Shown here: positions 8,240 to 16,600 of the stretch, in pieces
How positions within the stretch are numbered: the stretch's first letter is position 1
How the letters are laid out: each line of letters starts with the position of its first letter
Assembly (NCBI GenBank): GCA_029253585.1
Contig: JAQWZF010000002.1
Coordinates: 124,001-188,000 of the forward strand
Source: Gammaproteobacteria bacterium
Lineage (GTDB): Bacteria; Pseudomonadota; Gammaproteobacteria; Pseudomonadales; Pseudohongiellaceae
Direction of reading: 5' to 3'
DNA length: 64,000 bases
Program-made: the position numbers and the translations under genes
Notes under the pieces: model-generated
Database searches by the model: none
What the model was told of the DNA's origin: nothing
The model's input: only the letters and a program-made list of their open reading frames with translations

Positions 8240-9325
8240 ATGCCGAGTCAGAGATCAAGAATCAAAAAACCATTTGCTGTTCGCTTGTTGAGCGCGTTCG
8301 CTATGCTGTTGCTTTGGCAAGTCGCCTTCGCCCAGCAACCGCCTCCACCTACCGGCGCCTATGACGCCGCCCCCTATCTGGGGCAGATACGCAATACCTA
8401 TGTCTACGGCGATATCTGGGAACGCCCTGGTCTGTCGGCTCGAGACCGCAGCATGATTACGGTTGCTGTGAATCAGGCGCTCTATGCTACCTACGAGTTG
8501 CGTCTGCATATGGGTAGAGCGCTGGATAATGGAGTCACTCAGGCCGAGATTTCGGAGATCATTGCGCATACGCTATGGTATTCGGGTTTCCCAACTGGCG
8601 TTAATGCCGCCCGGGTAGCAGAACAGGTCTTCGCTGAGCGTGGCCTGCCCGCCAGCCCTCCTGGCGCATCGTCACGCCAACCACCGGTGGATCCTGAATT
8701 GGAATTCCCCGGTGCATTTCAGCAGACACCCTACCTGCGCGACTTACTTAATCAGGTAGTCTATGCGGAAACCTGGAAGCGCGCGGAACTGTCGCCCCGA
8801 GATCGCAGCATGATTACGGTCGCCGTGGGTACCGCCATGTATGCCTCCAGCGAAGTGCGCTATCATGTGGGCAGGGCGCTGGATAATGGCGTTACTCAGG
8901 ATGAGATTGCAGAAATAATCACTCACGTGACTTTCTACTCCGGCTTTCCTGCCGGTGTGAATGCCGCGCGAGTAACCGCAGAGGTCTTGGAAGCTAGAGG
9001 CTTACCGCTGGGTGACGGGCGTTTTCCCGCTGCTCCCTATCTCGATGAGTTAATCGATGGCCTGGTCTATGGTGAAACCTGGACTCGTGAACAACTGTCG
9101 GCGCGTGATCGCAGTTTGGCCACTATTGCTGTGACCCTGGCTAACTACCAGACCGACCAACTGCGAGTGCATCTAAATCGGGGCTTGGACAACGGCCTGA
9201 CTACACAGGAGATCTCAGAGCTGATTGCACAGGTGACGCTGTACTCTGGTTTCCCTTCCGGAGTGAATGGCTCGAGAACCTTCGCAGAGGTATTGGAGGA
9301 ACGAGGCATGCCGCTGCCTGATTAG
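8240..9325 (+). CDS. Exported protein with three carboxymuconolactone-decarboxylase repeats
   Basis: 361 residues. A signal peptide (LLSAFAMLLLWQVAFAQ) is followed by three successive copies of a CMD domain of roughly 100 residues each. Each copy repeats Y.GETW.R..LS.RDRS..T.AV, then LR.H..RALDNG.T..EI.E.I, then YSGFP.GVNAAR. The usual forms are single or double CMD domains, so three in one chain is unusual. The AhpD-type CxxC redox pair is absent from all three, so a decarboxylase/lactonase-like or structural role is more likely than a peroxidase role. The ATG at 8240 is chosen over the GTG at 8231 because GAGAAGG then sits at normal distance. A bidirectional terminator follows the stop. Confidence 0.85.
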   Translation: MPSQRSRIKKPFAVRLLSAFAMLLLWQVAFAQQPPPPTGAYDAAPYLGQIRNTYVYGDIWERPGLSARDRSMITVAVNQALYATYELRLHMGRALDNGVTQAEISEIIAHTLWYSGFPTGVNAARVAEQVFAERGLPASPPGASSRQPPVDPELEFPGAFQQTPYLRDLLNQVVYAETWKRAELSPRDRSMITVAVGTAMYASSEVRYHVGRALDNGVTQDEIAEIITHVTFYSGFPAGVNAARVTAEVLEARGLPLGDGRFPAAPYLDELIDGLVYGETWTREQLSARDRSLATIAVTLANYQTDQLRVHLNRGLDNGLTTQEISELIAQVTLYSGFPSGVNGSRTFAEVLEERGMPLPD

Positions 9326-9342
9326 GCTGACTAAAAGTAATA

Positions 9343-9412
9343 TCTCGATAAAGGGGCAATAAAAGAGGTGGTAGGGATTTAAATTTAATCCCTACCGCCC
9401 CTTTTATCGATA
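9343..9412. terminator. Nested palindromic bidirectional terminator
   Basis: The centre is the palindrome GGTAGGGATT / AATCCCTACC (9370-9396). Outer arms around CGATAAAGGGGC (from 9346) and GCCCCTTTTATCG (to about 9409) pair with it. It separates the convergent CMD gene and the interrupted secreted-protein gene. The inner AGGGATTT...AAATCCCT core is shared with the terminator at 13884-13936. Confidence 0.7.
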
Positions 9413-9414
9413 GT

Positions 9415-10410
9415 CTATCGTGCGCTTTCTATGGCTCGCGCTTCTTGGGCTCTTGCGCCGCGCAGGATGTTGAGCAAGCCATAGTTTCCCTCGTGACAGC
9501 CATATTCATAGAGCAGTCCGTCCACCTTAGTCAGCAGTATGATGCCGGTTATCTTGTCCGTATAGGCCTGCGGATCGTCGACAGTAAACTCATAGGCTAT
9601 GGAGTCATCGCTTAGCCGTGTAAATCGCTCGATGAAAAACTTGGTGTCTTACGTTCCTCCCGCGCCGAATGACTGCGTCAGGCCATTAAAATTTCGGGAT
9701 TCAACAACCAGGGTCTCACCATCCCAGTAGCCACGAGAACCACCAGACCATAGGCCGATGCTGTCATCGAGAGCGCCGTGCCCATCCAAAGGCACGATGC
9801 GCGCGTCATGCACCATCTCATTCATGATGACTACATGGTCTCGGCTCTGAACGATCTGTAGGTTATTGTTGTAGAGGCTGGGACTAATAGGCGGGCCGGC
9901 ATTGAAGTCTACTATGCAGCGTTCGCCAAGCCCTCTGTCTTCCGGGCCGTCGCTACCGATACCGCCGCCGGTAAACCTTACCGGACGTTCGCCGTCGATA
10001 TCGGGGTCTAGTCGCCCCTGCACAACGACTGCTCCCTCGGCATAGGGCGGTAGCTGGCCATTTTTCGGGTAAACGATGATTGAGGTGCGCGCGACGTCTC
10101 CGATTCCTGCGGTTTCAACCCAGAAGTCGTTGTAGGCCTCGTTCACCCCGCCATTGGGAATCGCCGCGTCTGAAAAATCGTCGCGGGCAACTCTACGTGC
10201 CCGAATCTCGGCAACCTCTTCTTCGGTTAAAAATCCCCGCTCGCCATATTGTGCCGGCCTCTGCATGGGTATGTCTGAGGAGAAATTCCACACGCCTTGC
10301 AGACCCGGTTGATCCCACTCGGTTCTTGGAGCCTGATAATCTTCCGCTGACCATGCGCTAGTCCACAGCAGTAAGCTCGCGATTGCGGGTAGTAGAAGCC
10401 GTAGGTACAT
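9415..10410 (-). pseudogene. Secreted protein of unknown function, family copy 2, interrupted by in-frame TAA
   Basis: The open part (9649-10410) encodes a signal peptide (LLLPAIASLLLWTSAWSAED) and the N-terminal three quarters of the family described at 1632. It shows GLQGVW, RTSIIVYPKNGQLPP, GERCIVDF, LYNNNLQIVQS, VHDARIVPLDG and GETLVVESRNFNG. TAA (9649-9651) then interrupts it. In the same frame the remaining conserved end is present: FIERFTRLSDDSIAYEFTVD, then LLYEYGCHEGNYG, ending at TAG (9415-9417). Only this one codon is wrong, so decay is recent, or the base is a sequencing error. The truncated product would lack the conserved CHEGN motif. Confidence 0.75.
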
Positions 10411-10555
10411 AGCTTGATTCCTGGGAATGTCTTTCTTGGTTGGTGGGGTCGACTGTCAAAAACCCCTCCTTCTTCGCGGTATTTACCAGAGCATTTGCTC
10501 AGCAGTCGGTGAGGGGGTCAGTAATAATAAAGGGTTTTTTTAGTTGTAGGGAAAA

Positions 10556-11374
10556 TCATAGAGAAAAGCGTTCTCGTAAAAAATGAGCAACCCCATCGGC
10601 ATGATTATGCCCAATCACACCGCTTGCTAATTCTTTGATGGCGGTTTTCGCATTATCTGGAGCATAACTTTCGTCAGCAAGATTGAACATGCTTAAGTCG
10701 TTATCACTATCGCCAAAACAGATTACATTTGTTGCTCCTAATTGCTGTCTTAGGCTTAAAACAGCAACGCCTTTGTTAGCTAGGCGATGGTGCACATCTA
10801 TCCAGCTAAATAGCTGGCCTTCTATGGCAGGCCCGGAATAGGCGACTAGGTTTGAATGTGTATTAAATTCGCGCCACATTACAGCTACGGCATCGACAGG
10901 ACCTATCATACTAATATTAGTGACCTGGTTATCAGAAGAGAGCTCTTCTATCGGCAGAATTTTGGCTTGTATATCAAGATAGTGCCTGCTGATAAGTTCT
11001 TTTTCCACATCATGAAGCGGTGCTGCATGATAAATACAGTGTTGATGATTATCGATAGCGTGAATGAAAGGCGTTATACCATGAACTTTTGCAACACTAA
11101 TTACTTTTGAGATTTCAGTTTCACTGAGTAGGTTTTCAAGAGTTAGCTTCTGCTGAACAGGGTCCCATATGGTCACTCCATTATTGTAAATTTGGGGCAA
11201 GCTAAAAACATGCCCTTTCAGAATATTCTTTGCCGAGAGCATGGTGCGCCCCGTTGCTACGGTATAGGCGATGTTTTTTTTCCCTAACAAACTAAGTGTC
11301 TCTTTAGTAAAGGGCGATATTTCAGAGGCGCTATTTAGAAGTGTGCCATCTAAATCAAAGAAGATGAGATCCAT
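10556..11374 (-). CDS. HAD-superfamily phosphatase, Cof/YbiV type
   Basis: 272 residues. Motif I is FFDLDGTLLNS (Asp nucleophile at position 7 and the following Asp), the motif II threonine is in TVATGRT, and motif IV is CFGDSDNDLSMF. A cap domain of the C2 type lies between about residues 85 and 190. This is the Cof-like group that dephosphorylates small sugar phosphates or flavin/pyridoxal phosphates in the cytoplasm; the substrate cannot be read from the sequence. The gene is visibly AT-richer than the neighbouring secreted-protein genes. It is transcribed alone. Confidence 0.85.
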   Translation of the reverse strand: MDLIFFDLDGTLLNSASEISPFTKETLSLLGKKNIAYTVATGRTMLSAKNILKGHVFSLPQIYNNGVTIWDPVQQKLTLENLLSETEISKVISVAKVHGITPFIHAIDNHQHCIYHAAPLHDVEKELISRHYLDIQAKILPIEELSSDNQVTNISMIGPVDAVAVMWREFNTHSNLVAYSGPAIEGQLFSWIDVHHRLANKGVAVLSLRQQLGATNVICFGDSDNDLSMFNLADESYAPDNAKTAIKELASGVIGHNHADGVAHFLRERFSL

Positions 11375-11586
11375 AATAATATGTACACCCTGCGTTCACG
11401 ACTAGAGACTAGTCTGTGCTTCATAATTGATAATCTAACGTCAGCATAGCTATTGTTCATCGACTCTATCAATCATTAGCTTTAGGTGGCTAAATTGCCG
11501 GGAAAGAAAGGTTAGAGTCCAGCTGCGATAGAGTGTTCTTTTCAAGCCTGGTGTTAAGCGCTATATCAGTCGAAGAGCAAAGTTTC

Positions 11587-12363
11587 TTATTCAAGAGCAG
11601 GTACTCTCTGCGCGCACAGCATATAGTTCACGAGAGTGTTGCGGCTCAGCGACATGCTTCTGCGGATGGGATTCACACTAACGCCGGTTAAGGATTGGCT
11701 TTCAAAATGGTCGCGCTGCAGGTACGACAAAATTTCTTTTGGCTTGCGCAACATGCTATAGCTGTGCGTGCCCTTTGGCAGCCAGCGCAAGATATATTCG
11801 GCGCCCACAATAGCTACTAACCAAGCGATAGGATTTCGGTTGATAGTTGCTATAAAGGTGGCCCCATTCGGTCTGACTAACTCATGGCAGGCAGACATGT
11901 ATCTATCTAGGTTGGCGACATGCTCTACAACTTCCATATTGAATACAACGTCAAACTTCTGTTGCTTCAGAGCAAGAATTTCAGGGCTTGTTACCTGATA
12001 GTTGATGGCTAGGTCAGATTGGTTTGCGTGAGAGCGAGCTGTATGAATATTTTTATCCACCACGTCGATTCCCGTGACCTCGGCTCCGAGCCTGGCTAGG
12101 GATTCGCTGAGAATACCTCCTCCACACCCTACATCCAGTACTTTTAAACCAGCAAGCGGTTGGTCGCGCTCGGTAGCCATGCCTAGCAGGGTAAGTTGTC
12201 GGACTATCCATTGAATACGCAGTTTGTTTAATTGATGGAGCGGTCGAAAGGGCCCATTCTGGTCCCACCAAACTGCGGAGAGTCTTCGAAAGAAGGCTAC
12301 TTCAGCTGGGTCGATACTTGAGTTATTAATTTTATTCATACAACCGGTTACGCTATCGCTCAT
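11587..12363 (-). CDS. ubiG: Ubiquinone biosynthesis O-methyltransferase
   Basis: 258 residues. The N-terminal block IDPAEVAFFRRLSAVWWDQ and GPFRPLHQLNKLRIQWI is the family hallmark. The SAM-binding motif I is VLDVGCGGGILSESLARLG, then VTGIDVV, then FNMEVVEHV and FIATINRN. PKGTHSYSMLRKPKEI near residue 200 is also typical. UbiG/Coq3 performs both O-methylation steps of the ubiquinone ring. The N-terminus (SSIDPAEV) looks more like the alphaproteobacterial/mitochondrial form than E. coli UbiG. The ATG at 12339 is an alternative start. It is divergent from coq7, so two enzymes of one pathway sit back to back. Confidence 0.88.
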   Translation of the reverse strand: MSDSVTGCMNKINNSSIDPAEVAFFRRLSAVWWDQNGPFRPLHQLNKLRIQWIVRQLTLLGMATERDQPLAGLKVLDVGCGGGILSESLARLGAEVTGIDVVDKNIHTARSHANQSDLAINYQVTSPEILALKQQKFDVVFNMEVVEHVANLDRYMSACHELVRPNGATFIATINRNPIAWLVAIVGAEYILRWLPKGTHSYSMLRKPKEILSYLQRDHFESQSLTGVSVNPIRRSMSLSRNTLVNYMLCAQRVPALE

Positions 12364-12493
12364 TAATTAGACCACTTCTCTAACTGATTCGCGTTCAGAG
12401 TCGAGTTAGAAAAAATTGGCGCGGTGTTTAAGCTGGATAACATGGAGCCTAGCTCATCCAATCTGATCTTAAAAAATACACGTAGAGTATTCT

Positions 12494-13036
12494 ATGTTCA
12501 TAAATAATCCGAAAACTGACGAAATATATAGCTGGCTGCAGCGAGAGCTGCGTACCGATCACGCAGGAGAAACCGGAGCTATAGCGATTTACGATGGTAT
12601 TCTGGCTATGTCTAGCTGCAAAAAAGTACGCGGCTTTGCGACGAGGCATCGGGAAACCGAAAAGCAACATTTACAGCGCATAGAATCACTATTGCCTGCT
12701 TCCCAGCGCAGCATTCTATTGCCGGTTTGGCGCATTGCAGGGTTTTTCACAGGTGCAATTCCGGCGTCGATTAGTTCTAGTATGGTTTTTGCGACAATCG
12801 CGGCTGTCGAAAGCTTCGTCGATTCGCACTACAGCCAGCAAATAAACCGATTAAGCGATAAGCCGCTTTACTCGGATATTTCTGACATTCTGCAAGAGTG
12901 TCGACAGGATGAGCTTGAGCACCGGAACGAGGCCATTAAGCTGCAGGTGCTAGAGCCTGGTGTGTTTGTACGGGGCTGGTGTTGGCTTGTTGGCTTTGGT
13001 TCTGTAATTAGTGTGTCTCTAGCACGCAGGGTATAG
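12494..13036 (+). CDS. coq7: Demethoxyubiquinone hydroxylase
   Basis: 180 residues, short ferritin-like di-iron protein. The four-helix-bundle ligands are visible: Glu26 in DHAGETGA, Glu56 and His59 in ETEKQH, Glu106 in AAVESFVDSHY, and Glu140/His143 in QDELEHR. Coq7 hydroxylates C6 of the demethoxyubiquinone ring using oxygen at the membrane, replacing UbiF in many bacteria. The N-terminus begins directly in the first helix (LQRELRTDHAG). The nei stop-start gap is only 7 nt, so coq7 and nei are likely co-transcribed; ubiG is divergent across a 130-nt gap. Confidence 0.92.
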   Translation: MFINNPKTDEIYSWLQRELRTDHAGETGAIAIYDGILAMSSCKKVRGFATRHRETEKQHLQRIESLLPASQRSILLPVWRIAGFFTGAIPASISSSMVFATIAAVESFVDSHYSQQINRLSDKPLYSDISDILQECRQDELEHRNEAIKLQVLEPGVFVRGWCWLVGFGSVISVSLARRV

Positions 13037-13043
13037 ACAAAAA

Positions 13044-13862
13044 ATGCCTGAAGGCCCCGAAATACGTCGCGCGGCAGACAAGATTGCTTCAGTGTTGGTT
13101 GGAAAGACCATAGAGACTGTAGCGTTCGGATTGCCCTGGTTGAAACATCATGAGGAGATGCTAAGCGGCAGTATTGTTGTTCGGATAGAAACCCGCGGCA
13201 AAGCACTGCTTACTCATTTCGATAATGGTCTATGTATCTATTCTCACAATCAGCTTTATGGCCGCTGGTGGGTGGTTAGGCGAGACAAATACCCCAATAC
13301 GCGTCGCTCATTGAGATTGGCGTTGCATACAAATGATCACAGTGCGCTCTTATTCAGTGCTTCTACTATCGAAGTTTTGGATGAAGAAGGGGTTTATAAC
13401 CACAGTTTTCTCTCGAAGATAGGCCCCGATATTCTGAACAGTGAGCTTGTCTGGCGCGACGTCGCTGCGCGTTTGCTTGAACAGCGGTTCAGACGGCGCA
13501 GCATGGCTTCACTTTATCTTGATCAGTCTTTCCTCGCTGGCGTGGGTAACTATCTGCGGTCCGAAATTTTGTTCGAAGCGGGCATCAATCCTCGCGCAAA
13601 ACCCCAAGAGCTGGATCGGAAAAAGAATAATAAGCTCGCTCGTAGCACCCTGTCGATAAGTCAGCGTGCATATGAAACTGGGGGTATTACCAATCCCCCA
13701 AAGAGAGTGTTGGCCCTAAAGAAGGAAGGGTTGAAGCGTCAGCAATTCAGGCATGCTGTGTTCGGTAGGGAAAATAGGGCTTGTTATAACTGTGGTGAGG
13801 AAATCATCAAAGAGTTAATCTCGACTCGCCGAATATACTGGTGCCCTCTGTGTCAGTATTAG
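13044..13862 (+). CDS. nei: Endonuclease VIII (DNA glycosylase/AP lyase)
   Basis: 272 residues, close to the usual 263. It starts MPEGPEIRRAAD: Pro2 is the Schiff-base nucleophile after Met removal and Glu3 the general acid. Lys53 lies in ETRGKALLTHF. HNQLYGRWWV and SFLAGVGNYLRSEILFEAG (helix-two-turn-helix) follow. The C-terminal zinc finger is CYNC and CPLC. Nei removes oxidised pyrimidines. The NQLYGRW block and the PEIRRAAD start favour Nei over Fpg. It is 7 nt downstream of coq7 and followed by a strong terminator. Confidence 0.93.
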   Translation: MPEGPEIRRAADKIASVLVGKTIETVAFGLPWLKHHEEMLSGSIVVRIETRGKALLTHFDNGLCIYSHNQLYGRWWVVRRDKYPNTRRSLRLALHTNDHSALLFSASTIEVLDEEGVYNHSFLSKIGPDILNSELVWRDVAARLLEQRFRRRSMASLYLDQSFLAGVGNYLRSEILFEAGINPRAKPQELDRKKNNKLARSTLSISQRAYETGGITNPPKRVLALKKEGLKRQQFRHAVFGRENRACYNCGEEIIKELISTRRIYWCPLCQY

Positions 13863-13883
13863 ATACATAGGTTGTTACTACTA

Positions 13884-13936
13884 AAATTAAAGTGGTCGGA
13901 GGGATTTAATTTAAATCCCTCCGACCACTTTAATTT
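13884..13936. terminator. Perfect long-stem bidirectional terminator
   Basis: A left arm reading AAATTAAAGTGGTCGGAGGG then ATTTA (from 13884) pairs perfectly with the right arm ending CCACTTTAATTT (to 13936), about 24 bp with a loop of only a few bases. A-tract and T-tract flank it, so it can stop transcription from nei (+) and from the molybdenum hydroxylase gene (-), whose stop codon is 1-2 bases away. Confidence 0.85.
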
Positions 13937-13937
13937 T

Positions 13938-16346
13938 TTATGTCGTGTTCGTCTGCAAGGGCTTGTGGGATTGTGGTCTGCCGCTAGCTGCATTGACGAT
14001 CATGTCGGCGGTAACCGGCACGCGATTGAAAGTATGTCCGCCTAGCGCATCGGAGATGGCGCAGAGTAAAGCAGCAGCGGCGCAGCCCAGAATTGGCTCG
14101 CCTATGCCTTTAGCGCCAACCGGATTTTCCGGGTCGGCCTTGTCGATGGCAGCCCAGCTCATATCGGTAGCTGCATCGAGGAAGGTTGGCGGCTTGGCCT
14201 GATATAAACCGGTGTTAGCCGGCAGGCCGTTCTGCGGGTCGTAGGCATGGCGCTCGAATCCGGCCATACCAAAACCCATGAAGGCGGCGCTCTTAATTTG
14301 GTTGCCCAAACCCAACGGATGCAATACGGTGCCGCAGTCGGCAACGCCCACGTAATCGAGGATGTCATATTTGCCGGTTTCAGTATCCAGTGCAATCTGT
14401 ACGAAACCCGCAGCCAGTGCCGGCACTGTCCCATCTTTTTCCAGGTTGTCCTTCGCCACGCCTATCAGTCCGGTGCCAGCCAGCGCCGCAACTGAATTGC
14501 GCGTCATTGAGTTAATGTCCTCCGGTGCTATTTGGCCGCTATACTTGCCGCCTATCTCAACGGCGCGTGACGCTGCCGCCGCGTAACTAATGGATACGGT
14601 AGGATCACTCTTAAGAAATACCTTCTCTTCACCGATGTCGTAGTCGGCGGGTGAGCCTCCCAGATCCAGCGCGGCGATTTCCAGCAATTTCTCCAGAGCA
14701 TCCATGGCGGCAACGTAATTGGTGCGGGTCATGGTGAATGAGGTATTGCTGCCAAACTGTCCCAGGTTCCAGGGTAGATGACGACGACTATCGCCGCGCT
14801 CGACTACACAGTTCTCCCAGTTACACTTCAGAATCTCGGCCGCCACCCTCGAGGTAGCGGTATGGGAATAGGTCCCCAGATTGCCGACTCCGGTATGGAT
14901 ATGCAGCTTGCCTTGCGGCGAGATTCGCACCAGGCCATCGAAGCCATTGCTGCCGGCGGAGTGATAGGCCTGCCCGACGCCGACGCCGATGATCTTGTTA
15001 CCTATGCGTTGTCCGCTCAGCCTGCTCTTCTCCTGCCAGCCAAATTGTTCCGCACCCTTTGCCAGTGCCTCGGGCAGGTGTGCACTGGTGAGAGAGCTTT
15101 GGCTGCGGCCGTAGTGGTCGTCACTCTCCGGGGCGTTGATGCTGCGGATCGTCAGGCGATCTATGCCTAACGCCCTGGCGGCCTTGTCCAGTAGGGGCTC
15201 TATAGCGGCGTGAACCTGATTCTGTCCCGGGCCGCGCTGTGCGCCCTTGGAGGGAGTATTGGTGAACACGGGTATTCCCCGGAAGCGCATGGCTAGCGGT
15301 TGATACACCAGAGAGACTGCGTCTCCGGCAGACAGCCAGTCAGAGAAGCCCGCATTGGCGCCATTGTCCTGGACGATATACAGATCGGCCGCGGTGATGC
15401 GACCGTCTTCGCGGAAGCCCATTTTTATATGGCCCTGAAAACCGTGTCGCGCCGAACCTATGTAGTACTCTTCCTCGCGGCTAATGCGCAGCATGACCGG
15501 CTGACCGATCAGGCGTGACATATGTGCAGGAATAGACATGCTCGGATAGGCGCCGCCCTTGGAACCGAAGCCGCCACCACAGAACTCGGCCACGAACACC
15601 AGATCTTCCGGAGCGATACCGATGTAGGCGGCGAGGCCGGGCACCGGGAAACTCTGGCTCTGACTCGAGCCGTAGACGAAGCACTTGCCGTTTTCCCAGT
15701 AGGAAAGCACCGATCGAGGCTCCATGGACAAGTGGGAGTGACTGGCGGTTACAAAGCTTTCATCGATGACGAAGGCGGCATCGTCGAAGCCCGATTCAAG
15801 ATCGCCCACGCTCCATTCGACGGCAGCTTCCCCCTGGGGCAGGGTGTTCTCGCCAGCCGCAGCAAATTCGTCGTCGCTCCACTTGATGGAGCGTATACCC
15901 TCTCTTATGGATGAGTTGCCCACATTTCCCTGCGTGCGGGCATCGGGCCCGTCGGCGCGCAGGCTGGTCAGTGGGTCTACGGTAAAGGGCAGTGGTTCGA
16001 ACTCGAAGGTGATGGCCGCGATGGCATCTTCGGCAGTTTTCTCATCTACCGCGGCAACCGCCAGGATAGGATCGCCCACATAGGCAGGCTCGTTGGTCAG
16101 AATATGATTTGCAACACCCTCGGTGCTGGGCACGTCGTCGGCGGTAAGTACGGCTACAACGCCTTCCATGCGTAGCGCCGCACTAGTATCGATGCGCCGA
16201 ATTCGCGCATGGGGAACCGGGCTGGTGAGCAGGCGCGCATAGAGCATGCCCTCCGCCTTGAAATCCTCCGCGTATTTGGCTTTGCCTGTTACCTTGCCGT
16301 GTACATCCGGTGGCGTAAAATTCTTACCGATGAGTGAATAGGCCAT
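13938..16346 (-). CDS. Molybdenum hydroxylase (xanthine dehydrogenase/aldehyde oxidase family) large subunit, without partners
   Basis: 802 residues. The N-terminal a/b-hammerhead domain begins GKVTGKAKYAEDF and contains ARLLTSPVPHARIRRID. The molybdopterin-binding part shows FCGGGFGSKGGAY, TPSKGAQRGPGQNQ, and near the C-terminus VGAKGIGEPILGCAAAAL, whose Glu is the conserved catalytic base. Such subunits (XdhB/CoxL class) hydroxylate aldehydes or N-heterocycles and normally work with a 2Fe-2S subunit and often a FAD subunit. Neither is encoded next to it, and the neighbouring PQQ dehydrogenase is separated by 254 bases. There is no obvious signal peptide. The substrate is unknown; its electron-transfer partner must lie elsewhere. 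Confidence 0.88.
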   Translation of the reverse strand: MAYSLIGKNFTPPDVHGKVTGKAKYAEDFKAEGMLYARLLTSPVPHARIRRIDTSAALRMEGVVAVLTADDVPSTEGVANHILTNEPAYVGDPILAVAAVDEKTAEDAIAAITFEFEPLPFTVDPLTSLRADGPDARTQGNVGNSSIREGIRSIKWSDDEFAAAGENTLPQGEAAVEWSVGDLESGFDDAAFVIDESFVTASHSHLSMEPRSVLSYWENGKCFVYGSSQSQSFPVPGLAAYIGIAPEDLVFVAEFCGGGFGSKGGAYPSMSIPAHMSRLIGQPVMLRISREEEYYIGSARHGFQGHIKMGFREDGRITAADLYIVQDNGANAGFSDWLSAGDAVSLVYQPLAMRFRGIPVFTNTPSKGAQRGPGQNQVHAAIEPLLDKAARALGIDRLTIRSINAPESDDHYGRSQSSLTSAHLPEALAKGAEQFGWQEKSRLSGQRIGNKIIGVGVGQAYHSAGSNGFDGLVRISPQGKLHIHTGVGNLGTYSHTATSRVAAEILKCNWENCVVERGDSRRHLPWNLGQFGSNTSFTMTRTNYVAAMDALEKLLEIAALDLGGSPADYDIGEEKVFLKSDPTVSISYAAAASRAVEIGGKYSGQIAPEDINSMTRNSVAALAGTGLIGVAKDNLEKDGTVPALAAGFVQIALDTETGKYDILDYVGVADCGTVLHPLGLGNQIKSAAFMGFGMAGFERHAYDPQNGLPANTGLYQAKPPTFLDAATDMSWAAIDKADPENPVGAKGIGEPILGCAAAALLCAISDALGGHTFNRVPVTADMIVNAASGRPQSHKPLQTNTT

Positions 16347-16563
16347 GGTCGTTCCGCCGTATTGTCAGTGAGATTGCGACTCATACTAAAGCAAAAAGGT
16401 CAGAGTAAAAACACTATCTGGGCTATCTGGAAAGATAGTTCTAGAAGAAACGCTAAGTGAGATGCTGTAGAGCACCTCTTTTCTGGTTTGAAGAAAAGAA
16501 GCCAGGGGCTGGGAGGCGCTCATAATTTCGCAATCGAGGGGAAGCGCTTGACTCAGGGGGCTT

Positions 16564-16593
16564 GCTTAAGCTGTTAAATTGTCAGCGTCCCCA
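16564..16593. repeat. Dispersed repeat arm (GGGGACACTGACAACTTA family), single copy
   Basis: Read on the minus strand, this gives GGGGACGCTGACAATTTAAC then AGCTTAAGC, lying 8 bases after the PQQ dehydrogenase stop. It matches the copy at 50764-50793 over about 30 bases, including the AGCTTAAG tail. See 44561-44622 for the palindromic form. Confidence 0.65.
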
Positions 16594-16600
16594 CTCCCTC

